Part shown: positions 35,306-44,262 of the stretch, piece by piece
Numbering within the stretch: position 1 is the stretch's first letter
Layout of the letters: every line of letters begins with the position of its first letter
Source: Chitinophaga jiangningensis
GTDB taxonomy: Bacteria > Bacteroidota > Bacteroidia > Chitinophagales > Chitinophagaceae
Reading direction: 5' to 3'
Assembly (NCBI RefSeq): GCF_900142605.1
Contig: NZ_FRBL01000002.1
Coordinates: forward strand, 186,001-250,000
DNA length: 64,000 nucleotides
Program-made: the position numbers and the translations under genes
Notes under the pieces: model-generated
Told to the model about the DNA's origin: nothing
Databases searched by the model: none
The model's input: only the letters and a program-made list of their open reading frames with translations

Positions 35306-35812
35306 TTATGATGAAACAATACTTCCTGCCTGCAAGGCTGCCAGGAAATGCCCCAGTATTTCGTTGGAGAAGTAATAACGTACCGCCAGCGGATCATCCG
35401 GTGCTGCCAGAATTTTCCCTGCGGCTATTTCTTTTTTATCTTTTGCAATGGAATAGAAAGCATAAAGTTGTGTTATCCCTGCTTCCGGTACGGGCGAGGC
35501 GTAACCGGTGATCCCAATTCCCCAATTTGATGAAAAGAGGGTACAACACTTTTCGGCCATGGTAGTAGCTGTGTATGCGGACACACAATTACAACGCTCT
35601 CCGTGTATAGGATCCAGGTGCAGATGCCTCGACTTCTGCCCCAGGTTATAGGTAGTAATACCACCCTGGAAAAATGCAGTTGCATTAAATGCGGACGAAA
35701 ATGCCACCTGTAACATACCGGCAGTAACGCTTTCTGCTACTGCCAGCGTTTGTGCTGCGGCTACCAGCCTGTCCCGTATCTGGTTAACTGTTATCTCATC
35801 TATCATTTTCAT
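35306..35812 (-). CDS. CinA C-terminal-domain protein (NMN amidohydrolase-like)
   Basis: A 168-residue stand-alone CinA C-domain with the hallmark LAVAESVTAGMLQ and the GITTYNLGQK and WGIGITGYASP segments. Characterised relatives deamidate nicotinamide mononucleotide (PncC activity), recycling NAD. The C-terminal half is less conserved than in PncC. Start Met choice is uncertain by two codons. Upstream partner of the Rieske oxidoreductase gene. Confidence 0.85.
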   Translation of the reverse strand: MKMIDEITVNQIRDRLVAAAQTLAVAESVTAGMLQVAFSSAFNATAFFQGGITTYNLGQKSRHLHLDPIHGERCNCVSAYTATTMAEKCCTLFSSNWGIGITGYASPVPEAGITQLYAFYSIAKDKKEIAAGKILAAPDDPLAVRYYFSNEILGHFLAALQAGSIVSS

Positions 35813-35887
35813 ATATCTTTTTTATTCTAACACTGTGCCATGAATGGCATAGAAATTAGCATGCCTTTTTAAACAACAGTTTTGGAT

Positions 35888-37279
35888 ATGAAAACACAGA
35901 TAGATCAAATGGCAGACTATGTTACCCGCAAAAAATGGGAAGATCTGTCGCCCGAAATACTGTCCCAGCTTAAAAATCATTTGTTAGACAGCGCAGCCTC
36001 GTTTGTTTTTTCCCAAACGCAGGAAACGCCCCAAAAGGTGGCTGCATCTCTCCAAAAAATCAGTAACAGCCTGCAACTGCCCGCCGATCATGCCGCTCAA
36101 TATTATACCACGCTGATCAGGTATCCTGACTTTATGGACAACTTCCTAGCCAAGGAGGCTACCTGCCACCCTTCCGACAACATAGGTGCGCTGCTGGCCG
36201 CCTGCCAGCTAAAAGAAGTGAGCGGGAAGGATTTTCTGCTGGCGATGGCGATTGCATATCAAATGGAATGCAGGCTGACAGAGCAGTTACCGGTTATGAT
36301 CAACGGATATGACCATACTGCTTTACTGGCCTTTTCTGCCACTGCCGGCATTGGCCGGCTGCTCGGACTCACACCTGATGAAATGGCCAATGCACTGGCT
36401 ATTGCCGGAGTCAGCTATAACCCGCTGGTTACTTCCCGGGCCTCGTATACTACTGAATGGAAGGGGCTGGCATCTTCCTTAGTAACAAATGGTGCAGTGA
36501 ATATTGCCGTGATGGCGCAGCAACAGGTAACGGGCCCGCGCAAATTATTTGAGCTGCCTGAAAAAGGATACAACGCCATTTATGGATTGAAACTGGAATA
36601 CGACTGGGAGAAGGAAAATTTTGAGCTGATTCCGAAATGTATCCTAAAAACATTTAACGCGGAAGTACATACGCAATCGGCACTGGAAGCCATACAGGAA
36701 CTAACCATTGCACATAATTTAACGGCAGAAAAAGTCTCGGAAATTGACATCACAGTTTTTCTGACGGCCCTGCATATTGTTGGAAATGGTGAATACGGGG
36801 ATCGTATGCATGTGTATTCGAAGGAGCAGGGCGACCATAGCCTGCCTTATGTTGCAGCGGCTACTTTAATTGACCAGCAGTTATATCCACCGCAGCTTAC
36901 ACCGGCACGCATCAAACAACTGGATGTACAGGAGTTGCTCAAAAAAGTACATTGTCATACCGGTCTGCCTATTCACAAACCGGTGAAAGTGGTGGGCATA
37001 CTCGATCCATATACGGTGGCCTATCCTGACAAGGTATGCAGCAAAGTAAAAATCACCCTGACCGATAGCAGTCATTACGTGTTGGAAAAAGAAGACTACA
37101 AAGGATTTTTTACCCGTCCGTTAACGGAGGATGAAATTAAAATGAAATTTGAGAAAATAAATGCGGATAATACCGGGGCGGCCTACCGGCAACGGCTATA
37201 CCAGTGTATTGAACACCTGGAAAACCGCAGCGCCAATGAATTACTGGAGCTGTTATTACTGCCGGACAAAATGGAATAA
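35888..37279 (+). CDS. MmgE/PrpD family protein
   Basis: From the ATG at 35888 the protein is 463 residues, close to the family length. Segments such as FLAKEATCHPSDNIGALLAACQL, GRLLGLTPDEMANALAIAG and EWKGLASSLVTNGAVNIAVMA match MmgE/PrpD proteins, which include 2-methylcitrate dehydratase and aconitate decarboxylase. The His/Asp pair in CHPSDN fits the usual active-site region (GHPSD in the family). The substrate is not determinable; no other methylcitrate-cycle gene lies nearby. Divergent from the CinA-like gene. Confidence 0.9.
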   Translation: MKTQIDQMADYVTRKKWEDLSPEILSQLKNHLLDSAASFVFSQTQETPQKVAASLQKISNSLQLPADHAAQYYTTLIRYPDFMDNFLAKEATCHPSDNIGALLAACQLKEVSGKDFLLAMAIAYQMECRLTEQLPVMINGYDHTALLAFSATAGIGRLLGLTPDEMANALAIAGVSYNPLVTSRASYTTEWKGLASSLVTNGAVNIAVMAQQQVTGPRKLFELPEKGYNAIYGLKLEYDWEKENFELIPKCILKTFNAEVHTQSALEAIQELTIAHNLTAEKVSEIDITVFLTALHIVGNGEYGDRMHVYSKEQGDHSLPYVAAATLIDQQLYPPQLTPARIKQLDVQELLKKVHCHTGLPIHKPVKVVGILDPYTVAYPDKVCSKVKITLTDSSHYVLEKEDYKGFFTRPLTEDEIKMKFEKINADNTGAAYRQRLYQCIEHLENRSANELLELLLLPDKME

Positions 37280-37313
37280 TCTTCGGCTGCTGTAGGAAGT
37301 CGGCCGTTTCGTT

Positions 37314-37321
37314 TACCTTTG
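37314..37321 (+). promoter_or_regulatory. Candidate -7 box for the HAD gene
   Basis: TACCTTTG fits TAnnTTTG, 20 bases before the ATG at 37342; no clear -33 element. Confidence 0.45.
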
Positions 37322-37341
37322 TGTAAGACGAATCAGAAAAC

Positions 37342-38034
37342 ATGAAAGATAAGTTAAAGATCATAGCCTTTGATGCCGACGACACGCTTTGGGTAAATGA
37401 ACCGTACTTCCGCGAAAACGAATTGAAATTTGCTGAATTGATGGCCGGGTATATGTCACAGGACGAGATTCTGCAAATAATGTTTCAGACGGAAATGAAG
37501 AACCTGAAACTATACGGATATGGCGTGAAGGGGTTTATGCTTAGTATGATAGAAGCGGCAAACCTGATTACAGGAGGAAAAGCAGATGCCGCCATCATCA
37601 ATAAAATCATCGCACTCGGACAGGATCAGTTGCAAAAACCGGTGGAATTACTGGATGGTGTTGAAGAGGTGTTGCAGCATCTGCAGGGAAAATACAAGCT
37701 GGTAGTAGCTACCAAAGGGGATTTGCTGGACCAGCAGCGAAAGGTAAAAAGTTCCGGTTTACAGGATTACTTCCATCATGTGGAGGTAATGAGTGACAAG
37801 AAAGCGGCGGACTATTCCAGTATGCTGAAGAAGCTGAGTTGCACACCTTCTTCGTTTCTGATGCTGGGAAACAGTATGAAATCAGATGTGCTGCCGGTGT
37901 TGGAGCTGGATGGTTATGCGTCGCATATTCCGTATCATATCACCTGGGCGCACGAGCTGCATGATGAGGAGCCGCAGCATCCGAATTATATAAAATTGGC
38001 TAATATCAGGGAGATATTAGGGCACCTGGATTAG
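37342..38034 (+). CDS. HAD superfamily hydrolase
   Basis: A 230-residue phosphatase-like protein. Motif I is IAFDADDTLWVNE (nucleophile and acid Asp), motif II lies in KLVVATKGD, the Lys of motif III in the SDKKAADYSSML region, and motif IV in LMLGNSMKSDVLPV. The helical cap follows motif I, as in phosphoglycolate-phosphatase-like enzymes. The substrate is unknown. It precedes a strong tandem terminator. Confidence 0.92.
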   Translation: MKDKLKIIAFDADDTLWVNEPYFRENELKFAELMAGYMSQDEILQIMFQTEMKNLKLYGYGVKGFMLSMIEAANLITGGKADAAIINKIIALGQDQLQKPVELLDGVEEVLQHLQGKYKLVVATKGDLLDQQRKVKSSGLQDYFHHVEVMSDKKAADYSSMLKKLSCTPSSFLMLGNSMKSDVLPVLELDGYASHIPYHITWAHELHDEEPQHPNYIKLANIREILGHLD

Positions 38035-38042
38035 ATTTTTTT

Positions 38043-38112
38043 AGCTGTTTAACGGTCTGCCTTCGGCAGACCGTTAAACAGCTAGCCCACGGCCGCTGGC
38101 CGTGGGCTAGCT
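38043..38112 (+). terminator. Tandem overlapping terminator hairpins
   Basis: Hairpin 1: 38043-38061 with 38065-38083, a perfect 19-bp stem with a 3-nt loop. Hairpin 2: 38080-38094 with 38098-38112, a perfect 15-bp stem, followed by T7. The two share four bases (AGCT) and both are flanked by T or A runs, so the element can stop transcription from the HAD gene; it also faces the convergent FAH gene. Confidence 0.9.
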
Positions 38113-38129
38113 GTTTTTTTGTGAATATT

Positions 38130-38984
38130 TTAAATGCCATACGCACGCATTAATTGTTTCCCTGAGCCGAGTCCGTCGATGCCATATTCAATAATATCAC
38201 CGGGGCGGAGAAAGCGGGGCGGCATTTGCCCGATGCCACTGCCGGCGGGAGAACCTGTGGAAATGATATCACCGGGAAAGAGCCCGAAAAATTCGCTGGT
38301 ATAGGCCGTGAGTTCGGGTACTTTCCAGATCAGGTCAGCGGTGGTACCGTTCTGCATATATTCACCGTTTAATTTCAGCCATACCTTTAGATTTCCCGGA
38401 TCCGGTATTTCATCTTTCGTAACAAAATAAGGACCCAGCGGCGCAAACGTATTACACCCTTTGCCTTTATCCCAGGTACCTCCCCGCTTTTTCATGTAGG
38501 CACGTTCGCTGATATCATTGTGGAGAATATAACCTGCCACGTAGTCCATGGCCTGCGGTTTTTCGATATTGGTACCGGTTTTACCGATCACGATGCCCAG
38601 TTCCGTTTCCCAATCTGTTTCCACACTGTTCTTCGGGATGGTAACGCCATCGTAAGGTCCGTTAAGTGCACTCATGGCTTTCAGGAAAAGGATGGGCTCT
38701 GATTCGCCCACAAAACCGGTTTCGCGGATATGATCCTTGTAGTTAAGCCCTACACATACAATTTTGCCTGGATTGGCCAGCGGGATACCTGTACGCGCCA
38801 GCGCCGGAACTTCCGGCAACCTTGTGCCTTCTTTTTCCAGGAAGAGGGCCAGGCGATCCAGGCCACCGCTGCCTAAAAATTCGTTCGTATAGTCTTCACC
38901 GAGAGCGGATACATCGTATCGCTTGTTGTTCAATAGTATCCCTGGCTTTTCTTCACCGGGATTACCCCATCGTAGTAACTTCAT
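38130..38984 (-). CDS. Fumarylacetoacetate hydrolase family protein
   Basis: A 284-residue FAH-fold enzyme. The fold core is clear: GKIVCVGLNYKDHIRETG, the metal ligands in DWETELGIVIGK and HNDISERAYMKKRGG, and GDIISTGSPAGSGIG near the C-terminus. Characterised relatives are 2,4-diketo-3-deoxy-L-fuconate hydrolases, acylpyruvases and oxaloacetate decarboxylases. Because it abuts mqo with no gap, an oxaloacetate-related role is plausible: malate is oxidised to oxaloacetate by Mqo, and FAH-family members can act on oxaloacetate. This link is inference. Confidence 0.93.
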   Translation of the reverse strand: MKLLRWGNPGEEKPGILLNNKRYDVSALGEDYTNEFLGSGGLDRLALFLEKEGTRLPEVPALARTGIPLANPGKIVCVGLNYKDHIRETGFVGESEPILFLKAMSALNGPYDGVTIPKNSVETDWETELGIVIGKTGTNIEKPQAMDYVAGYILHNDISERAYMKKRGGTWDKGKGCNTFAPLGPYFVTKDEIPDPGNLKVWLKLNGEYMQNGTTADLIWKVPELTAYTSEFFGLFPGDIISTGSPAGSGIGQMPPRFLRPGDIIEYGIDGLGSGKQLMRAYGI

Positions 38985-40496
38985 CTATTTGTTTTTGATT
39001 TCAGGCTGGTGCCAGTCCAATTTAAGACTTTTACTGGTCCAGTTCCTGATTTTAGTGATGAGTGCGGGATTACCTTCCAGTTGGGTACCATAGGTAGGTA
39101 TGAGTTGTTGTAAGGTATCCCTCCATTCATCTGTTACCTTATCGGGGAAGCAGGTTTCGAGCAGTTCCAGCATGATAGGCACCGCGGTGGAAGCGCCGGG
39201 GGAGGCACCCAGCAATGCGGCGATGGTACCGTCCTTACTGGTAACCGTTTCTGTTCCGAAACGCAGTTCTGCCCCCCCTTTGGGGTTGTTATAAATCACC
39301 TGCACGCGTTGCCCTGCTTCCTGCAGGGTCCAGTCTTCCGCCTTTGCTTCGGGGTAAAATACCCTCAATGCGTCGATGCGGTCATCGAAGGAAAGTGTGA
39401 GTTGTTGCAGCAGATATTTTTCCAGGTCAAAATTTTCCAGCCCCACTCGCATCAGCGGCAGGATATTCCAGTATTTGATGGATTCAAACAAGTCCCAGAA
39501 GGAGCCTTCTTTGAGGAATTTAGTGGAGAAAGTGGCGAAAGGTCCGAACAGGATGGCTTTTTCGCCATCGATGATGCGGGTATCCAGGTGGGGCACGCTC
39601 ATGGGAGGTGCGCCCACGGAGGCTTGTCCATATACCTTTGCGTGGTGGCGGTTTACCACCTCAGGGTTGCGGCATACGAGCCATTCACCGCCTACGGGAA
39701 AACCGCCGTAGAGGCGGGATTCGGGAATGGCGCTGTCCTGCAGTAGTTCCAGCGCGCCACCGCCGGCGCCAACGAATACGAAATCCGCCGTTACAGTAAC
39801 GGTGGATTTGCTGCGACGGTTTTTGATCCTCAGCTCCCAGCGGCCATCGGTCAGTTGTTTCAGGTCTTTTATTTCGTGGTCGAGATGTAATTTTACGCCC
39901 GGCTGTTTTTCGAGTTGATGAATAAGCGTACGGGTGAGGGTGCCATAATTCACGTCTGTACCTAACTCCATGTAGGTAGCTGCCGCTTTTTCTGAGAGGC
40001 TGCGACCTTCCATTACCAGCGGTATCCATTCTTTGAGTTGCTGTGGGTCTTCGGAATATTCCATTCCCTGGTACAGCTGGTATTGCTGTAAAGCTTCAAA
40101 GCGTTTACGCAGGTAGGTCACATCTTTTTCGCCATGCACAAAGCTCATATGGGGTACGCTGCGGATGAATACTGCCGGGTCCCTGATGTAGGTGGCATCT
40201 ACCAGCGAAGCCCAGAATTGCTTGGTTACTTCAAACTGCTCAATAATATGCAGGGCCTTATGCGTGTCAATACTGCCATCTTCTTTTTCCGGCGTGTAGT
40301 TTAATTCACAGAGCGCGGAGTGGCCGGTGCCAGCATTATTCCAGGCATCAGAACTTTCAGCCGCTACTCTGTCGAGCCGCTCATAGATGTGTATCGACCA
40401 GTCGGGGGCGAGTTGTTTCAATAATGTTCCCAGTGTAGCACTCATAATACCTGCGCCAATCAATAACACGTCCGTATGAAGCTGTTGTTTTTGCAT
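38985..40496 (-). CDS. mqo: Malate:quinone oxidoreductase
   Basis: A 503-residue FAD enzyme with the Mqo signature at the N-terminus: DVLLIGAGIMSATLGTLLKQLAP and the AAESSDAWNNAGTGHSALCELNYTPE region. GASPGASTAVPIMLELLE near the C-terminus is also typical. It is a peripheral membrane enzyme that oxidises malate to oxaloacetate and reduces quinone, bypassing soluble malate dehydrogenase. Upstream of the FAH-family gene in the same operon, whose first base follows the mqo stop directly. Confidence 0.96.
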   Translation of the reverse strand: MQKQQLHTDVLLIGAGIMSATLGTLLKQLAPDWSIHIYERLDRVAAESSDAWNNAGTGHSALCELNYTPEKEDGSIDTHKALHIIEQFEVTKQFWASLVDATYIRDPAVFIRSVPHMSFVHGEKDVTYLRKRFEALQQYQLYQGMEYSEDPQQLKEWIPLVMEGRSLSEKAAATYMELGTDVNYGTLTRTLIHQLEKQPGVKLHLDHEIKDLKQLTDGRWELRIKNRRSKSTVTVTADFVFVGAGGGALELLQDSAIPESRLYGGFPVGGEWLVCRNPEVVNRHHAKVYGQASVGAPPMSVPHLDTRIIDGEKAILFGPFATFSTKFLKEGSFWDLFESIKYWNILPLMRVGLENFDLEKYLLQQLTLSFDDRIDALRVFYPEAKAEDWTLQEAGQRVQVIYNNPKGGAELRFGTETVTSKDGTIAALLGASPGASTAVPIMLELLETCFPDKVTDEWRDTLQQLIPTYGTQLEGNPALITKIRNWTSKSLKLDWHQPEIKNK

Positions 40497-40582
40497 ATAG
40501 GATCAATTTGTGAAGTACACTTATATAAAATGAAGTTTTATTAAAAAAGTTTATGAACTTTAAGAGATATAAACATTTTTTT

Positions 40583-41206
40583 ATGAAAAGGTACTGGATA
40601 CTGATCATGGCAGGCATGGCCACTGCCTGTAATCAACCCACTCAACAATCAGGCCACGAGGCCGACACCATACATCCTGCTGCCGTAGAAACCGCACCTG
40701 TTACGGACTCCACAACACTGATCCAACCGGGAAAGCGCATAGGCATTACTGTTATACAGGCGAATGCCGACTCTCTTATAAAGATAATCGGGAAACCTGA
40801 TTTTTCAGATGCGGCGATGGGGACTTATTTAAACACCTGGTACGCCAGGCATACAGACGGGATTTATCAGACCAGTATTTTTAGCCAGCGTAATATGGGT
40901 GGGCCGGATGAGGCTATCACACATGTAAAGTCCGTATACGTTACCTCCCATGCGTTCCGTACTACGAACGGTTTAGGGCCTGGTACACAGATGTCCACCA
41001 TACAAAACTTATATACGTTACAACATACCGGCACCTTTGTGAAAGATAAAGATAGTCTGGACTTGTATGAAGATTTAAAATCCGGTATCAGCTTCGAGGC
41101 GGGTAAGGACGGAATCTGCAGGGGAGTGCTGGTATATGCGCCGGAGGATAGCGGTGCAGCACGGCGGAGTGTGCATAGCGATTGGACATTTGTAGCGAAA
41201 AAGTGA
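40583..41206 (+). CDS. Putative lipoprotein of unknown function
   Basis: From MKRYWILIMAGMATAC the product is 207 residues with a good lipobox (ATAC). A Thr/Ala/Gln linker precedes a domain of about 150 residues with GKRIGITVIQANADSLIKIIGKPDF, TNGLGPGTQMSTIQ and a C-terminal GISFEAGKDGICRGVLVY. That pattern (a GLGPGT loop and an IxV...GKP segment) occurs in small Bacteroidota periplasmic proteins I cannot name. Divergent from mqo and ended by a strong terminator. Confidence 0.7.
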   Translation: MKRYWILIMAGMATACNQPTQQSGHEADTIHPAAVETAPVTDSTTLIQPGKRIGITVIQANADSLIKIIGKPDFSDAAMGTYLNTWYARHTDGIYQTSIFSQRNMGGPDEAITHVKSVYVTSHAFRTTNGLGPGTQMSTIQNLYTLQHTGTFVKDKDSLDLYEDLKSGISFEAGKDGICRGVLVYAPEDSGAARRSVHSDWTFVAKK

Positions 41207-41223
41207 GGTACTCAAAGAAGACG

Positions 41224-41258
41224 AAGCGGGGAAGCGCACTGCGTGTGTTTCCCCGCTT
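41224..41258 (+). terminator. Rho-independent terminator after the lipoprotein gene
   Basis: 10-bp stem AAGCGGGGAA with TTCCCCGCTT, a 15-nt loop, then TAGTTTTTT on the plus strand. Confidence 0.85.
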
Positions 41259-41265
41259 TAGTTTT

Positions 41266-41757
41266 TTACAGGGCTGTCCGGCGGGTTTTAGCAACCGGTA
41301 CACGGGTATGCACCCCCGCTACGTTTACGGTAACAAAGGCATCAAAAGGCTGATAAGCGGCTACGGTACCTGTTTGGGTAAGCCCGTCTTCCAGTTCAAA
41401 CCAGACTTCCGATCCTTTGTAGTAATAAAAAAGGAGGTCCAGGTATTCCAGCTCTGCTTTCATATCCGCGTTTTTGTAGGTAAACAGCGGATAGGAGTTT
41501 TTTTGAAAAACGCGGTTACTGATTTCCGTTTTAATATATGAATCGTTGAAGAGGTTGGGCAGATTATTTCTTTCTGCTATTTTGAGGATGGTATTTTCTT
41601 TACCTTCTTTTACGCGCCCCCAGTACTTCTTGTCTTTTTCGCTCTGGTAGATTTTCTGTCGGATATCCGCTTGTAACCATTCTACCTGGAGCACCACAAA
41701 AAAATCGTAGATAGACAATTCACGGGTCTTCTCACACTTAAGCGTTAATGTTTCCAT
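41266..41757 (-). CDS. Hypothetical protein downstream of the tail-particle operon
   Basis: From METLTLKCEKTREL the product is 163 residues; a Met 13 codons upstream is also possible. It is soluble, with helical N-terminal two thirds (YDFFVVLQVEWLQADIRQKIYQ) and a small beta-rich C-terminal domain (SEVWFELEDGLTQTGTVAAYQPFDAFVTV). No family recognised. It follows the tail operon on the same strand but a strong terminator separates them, so it may be expressed independently; a role as regulator, immunity or chaperone protein for the particle is possible but unsupported. Confidence 0.6.
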   Translation of the reverse strand: METLTLKCEKTRELSIYDFFVVLQVEWLQADIRQKIYQSEKDKKYWGRVKEGKENTILKIAERNNLPNLFNDSYIKTEISNRVFQKNSYPLFTYKNADMKAELEYLDLLFYYYKGSEVWFELEDGLTQTGTVAAYQPFDAFVTVNVAGVHTRVPVAKTRRTAL

Positions 41758-41823
41758 AATTAGGATATAGGGTTTAAATGAGGGGTTAAAAATCAAATGG
41801 GGATCCAGGGGATAATGTCGGGG

Positions 41824-41864
41824 AAAAGAGTCACTTAATCAGGAGGAGATTAAATGACTCTTTT
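41824..41864 (-). terminator. Terminator of the contractile-tail operon
   Basis: 17-base arms (41824-41840 and 41848-41864) with one mismatch and a 7-nt loop, followed by CTTTTCCCC on the minus strand. It lies 5 bases past the last fibre gene stop. Confidence 0.8.
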
Positions 41865-41869
41865 ATTTG

Positions 41870-44230
41870 CTAAAACATTTTTTTGAAATAGTAGAGTGCG
41901 TAATAAGGCGGCATATTTTCGTGAGGCTGGTTCTCACCTACTTTTGCCATTGCGTTAGCTACGGCACCATTTTGATCCCCATCCCATGGTGGAGTGGTTG
42001 CTTTACCGTTTTGTACCATTGTTCCTGTACCGCTCGTACTCTGGCTGCCGGAGGCGTTCAAACCGTGGCGGTGCTGTGGCATCTGGCCTACGGTTAGTGT
42101 TACAGTAGCAGCGCCACCGGTTTTACCCAACTGATAACTTAGTCCTGCACCCAACACGAACCGATCTCTCAAGTCTGGCGTGCCTTCCCTGCCATCGCAA
42201 AGGTGATATCCAAAATAACCTTTTACCTTACCCCAGCCATTTGCATCAAAGAGGTTGCCAATAACGCCATCAGTAGCTGCAATGAGGAAGGGTTGCTGTA
42301 ATTCATAGTTGGCTGACAGGCACCAGTCATTACCTGAAAACACACAGTTGAACACGATACCTCCATCATGATTGAGCATATGCCATACATCGGCAGTAGT
42401 AATTTTCTTCAGGATATCAGGGTTTCCACCTGCATAGTTACTAACGATATAGATATTTTTACCACTTAATCCAAGCGCGGTACAGTCAAAATGAATGGTA
42501 AACCGGTTACCTTCGACCGCACCATCATTGCTCAGACTGATGTACAGGTCATCATTCAGTGTAACATTACCTGTTACGTACTGGTAGATTTTTTCCTTCC
42601 CTACCTGCAACTGCATGATTTGTGTATTGGTAAATGCACTGATGACATTGACGCCATTCACATCTCCCTTATCCATTTTACCTACAAAATGACTATAGGA
42701 ATAAGCGGCGGCTCTTACAGGAATGTAACCTTTTGTTTCGCTGGAAGTATACGGCTGATAAATTCTGCTATCTACTGGCTTCAGCAGTCCTCCAGTTGAA
42801 AATGAGGCTTCTGAAAGAAATCCGTGCACATCATCAGAAGGCAGTGCTTTATAGGGAGTATAGCTTTTCTGCGACTGGTAACGGTAAGTGATCAGGTAAT
42901 TACATACAGGATCTTTATAGGCATCTACCTCGCAAATACCATACAGGGTATTTACAGGAAAGGTGTATTCAACTTCCACGTTGCCCATGTTGTCTGTAGG
43001 ATCGGGAGTACATTTTATAATCACATGGTCACAGTCTGGCACCACCAGCATGTATTCTCCTGTCATAAAACTTTCACCACCATCAACAGATACATCGTCA
43101 ATATTGAGTACATCCAGTTGCAGATTGATGGCAAGGCCTTGTTTTACGGAAGATATTACCCGGCGATAGATCCCATTCGGGAAATACACCCGCCAGCCGT
43201 TGAAATCGCCGTTGGTAAAGTCTTCGGTAGATTTATAAATACCGCCGGTCGCGCCTCCTAATAATGTGAGGATATTGAAAGAAGCATCTACCGACCAGTT
43301 TTGTGAGCGCATACCCCAGGCAACCTGGATTTGGTTTTTATTGGCCGGCGATGTAGGATGCTGCCATTTAACTGACTCTATGCCTATCAACGGATTATCA
43401 TTCGGATCGAGTACGATGTCATTAAAGTCGGCCTTCGTCCTCCAGTATTCAACGCGTTTGTCCTGGATAATGACGTTTCCACCTTCTGCCTTTATGCGGG
43501 CCACGTAAAAATCGCGGCCAACGTTTGGGGCCCCCGGGGTCTGATTCTGTTGCAGTTCCTTTTCGAGGGAATAAGTGCCACCGTCGTATTCAAAGGGATA
43601 TTTATTGGCATTCGGAATGGCTGCACCAGGCGTAAAGGTACCTACTACACGGTATTTCAGGTGTTCTTCCACTACAAACTCAGCAATACCGGTGGTGGTA
43701 GTGGCAGGATGTGCCACGCGGGCATGCAGGTCGTCGATTACTTCCAGCACATCGTACTCCTGTTTGTTATACCGGGAGCCAGGGAAGGAGATCCTTGAAG
43801 GGAAGTTCGGCAAGCCACGCAGGGTGTTGGTAAATTGGGTCCCCACCCCTACCAGGTCGCCGTTAATGGCAAGGCTTACGCTACCCTGTTCTTCATACAC
43901 CGGCTGATAGCGGAGCTTTACCCAATACCAGTTACCATCAGCCGGCACGGGAATACCATTGGTTTCCGGCAGGAAGATAAAATTACCATCGGCATCAATA
44001 CCTTTTGCTTCCCTGATTTTAATTGTTTTCTGACCAACTGTTGTATCGAGATCTCTTTCTACTTTTGCATTCAGGAAATCCGGATCCTGCCGTTCGTTTT
44101 TGATAAGGCCGAAAGTCATTGAATTCTCCAGGATATTCTTTCGGAATCCCTGCTGATCCATAAAATCAGCAAACCTGTTGAGTTCAATAGCTTCTAAAAA
44201 TAAGTCAGGGCAAAATTTAAATTTTGACAT
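41870..44230 (-). CDS. Tail fibre protein with C-terminal Tail Collar domain
   Basis: A 786-residue protein. The C-terminal 110 residues are a textbook phage Tail Collar domain: GYHLCDGREGTPDLRDRFVLG, GKTGGAATVTLTVGQMPQHRH and PHENMPPYYALYYFKK. The His-rich motif binds metal in collar domains of T4 gp12-type fibres. The N-terminus (residues 1-150) looks helical and may attach to the baseplate. The middle is beta-rich and presumably trimeric. It would form one of the receptor-binding fibres. It is the last gene of the operon, 32 bases after the PKD-containing adhesin gene. Confidence 0.9.
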   Translation of the reverse strand: MSKFKFCPDLFLEAIELNRFADFMDQQGFRKNILENSMTFGLIKNERQDPDFLNAKVERDLDTTVGQKTIKIREAKGIDADGNFIFLPETNGIPVPADGNWYWVKLRYQPVYEEQGSVSLAINGDLVGVGTQFTNTLRGLPNFPSRISFPGSRYNKQEYDVLEVIDDLHARVAHPATTTTGIAEFVVEEHLKYRVVGTFTPGAAIPNANKYPFEYDGGTYSLEKELQQNQTPGAPNVGRDFYVARIKAEGGNVIIQDKRVEYWRTKADFNDIVLDPNDNPLIGIESVKWQHPTSPANKNQIQVAWGMRSQNWSVDASFNILTLLGGATGGIYKSTEDFTNGDFNGWRVYFPNGIYRRVISSVKQGLAINLQLDVLNIDDVSVDGGESFMTGEYMLVVPDCDHVIIKCTPDPTDNMGNVEVEYTFPVNTLYGICEVDAYKDPVCNYLITYRYQSQKSYTPYKALPSDDVHGFLSEASFSTGGLLKPVDSRIYQPYTSSETKGYIPVRAAAYSYSHFVGKMDKGDVNGVNVISAFTNTQIMQLQVGKEKIYQYVTGNVTLNDDLYISLSNDGAVEGNRFTIHFDCTALGLSGKNIYIVSNYAGGNPDILKKITTADVWHMLNHDGGIVFNCVFSGNDWCLSANYELQQPFLIAATDGVIGNLFDANGWGKVKGYFGYHLCDGREGTPDLRDRFVLGAGLSYQLGKTGGAATVTLTVGQMPQHRHGLNASGSQSTSGTGTMVQNGKATTPPWDGDQNGAVANAMAKVGENQPHENMPPYYALYYFKKMF

Positions 44231-44262
44231 TTACGAGCTTATAATAATTTAACAATCTGTTA

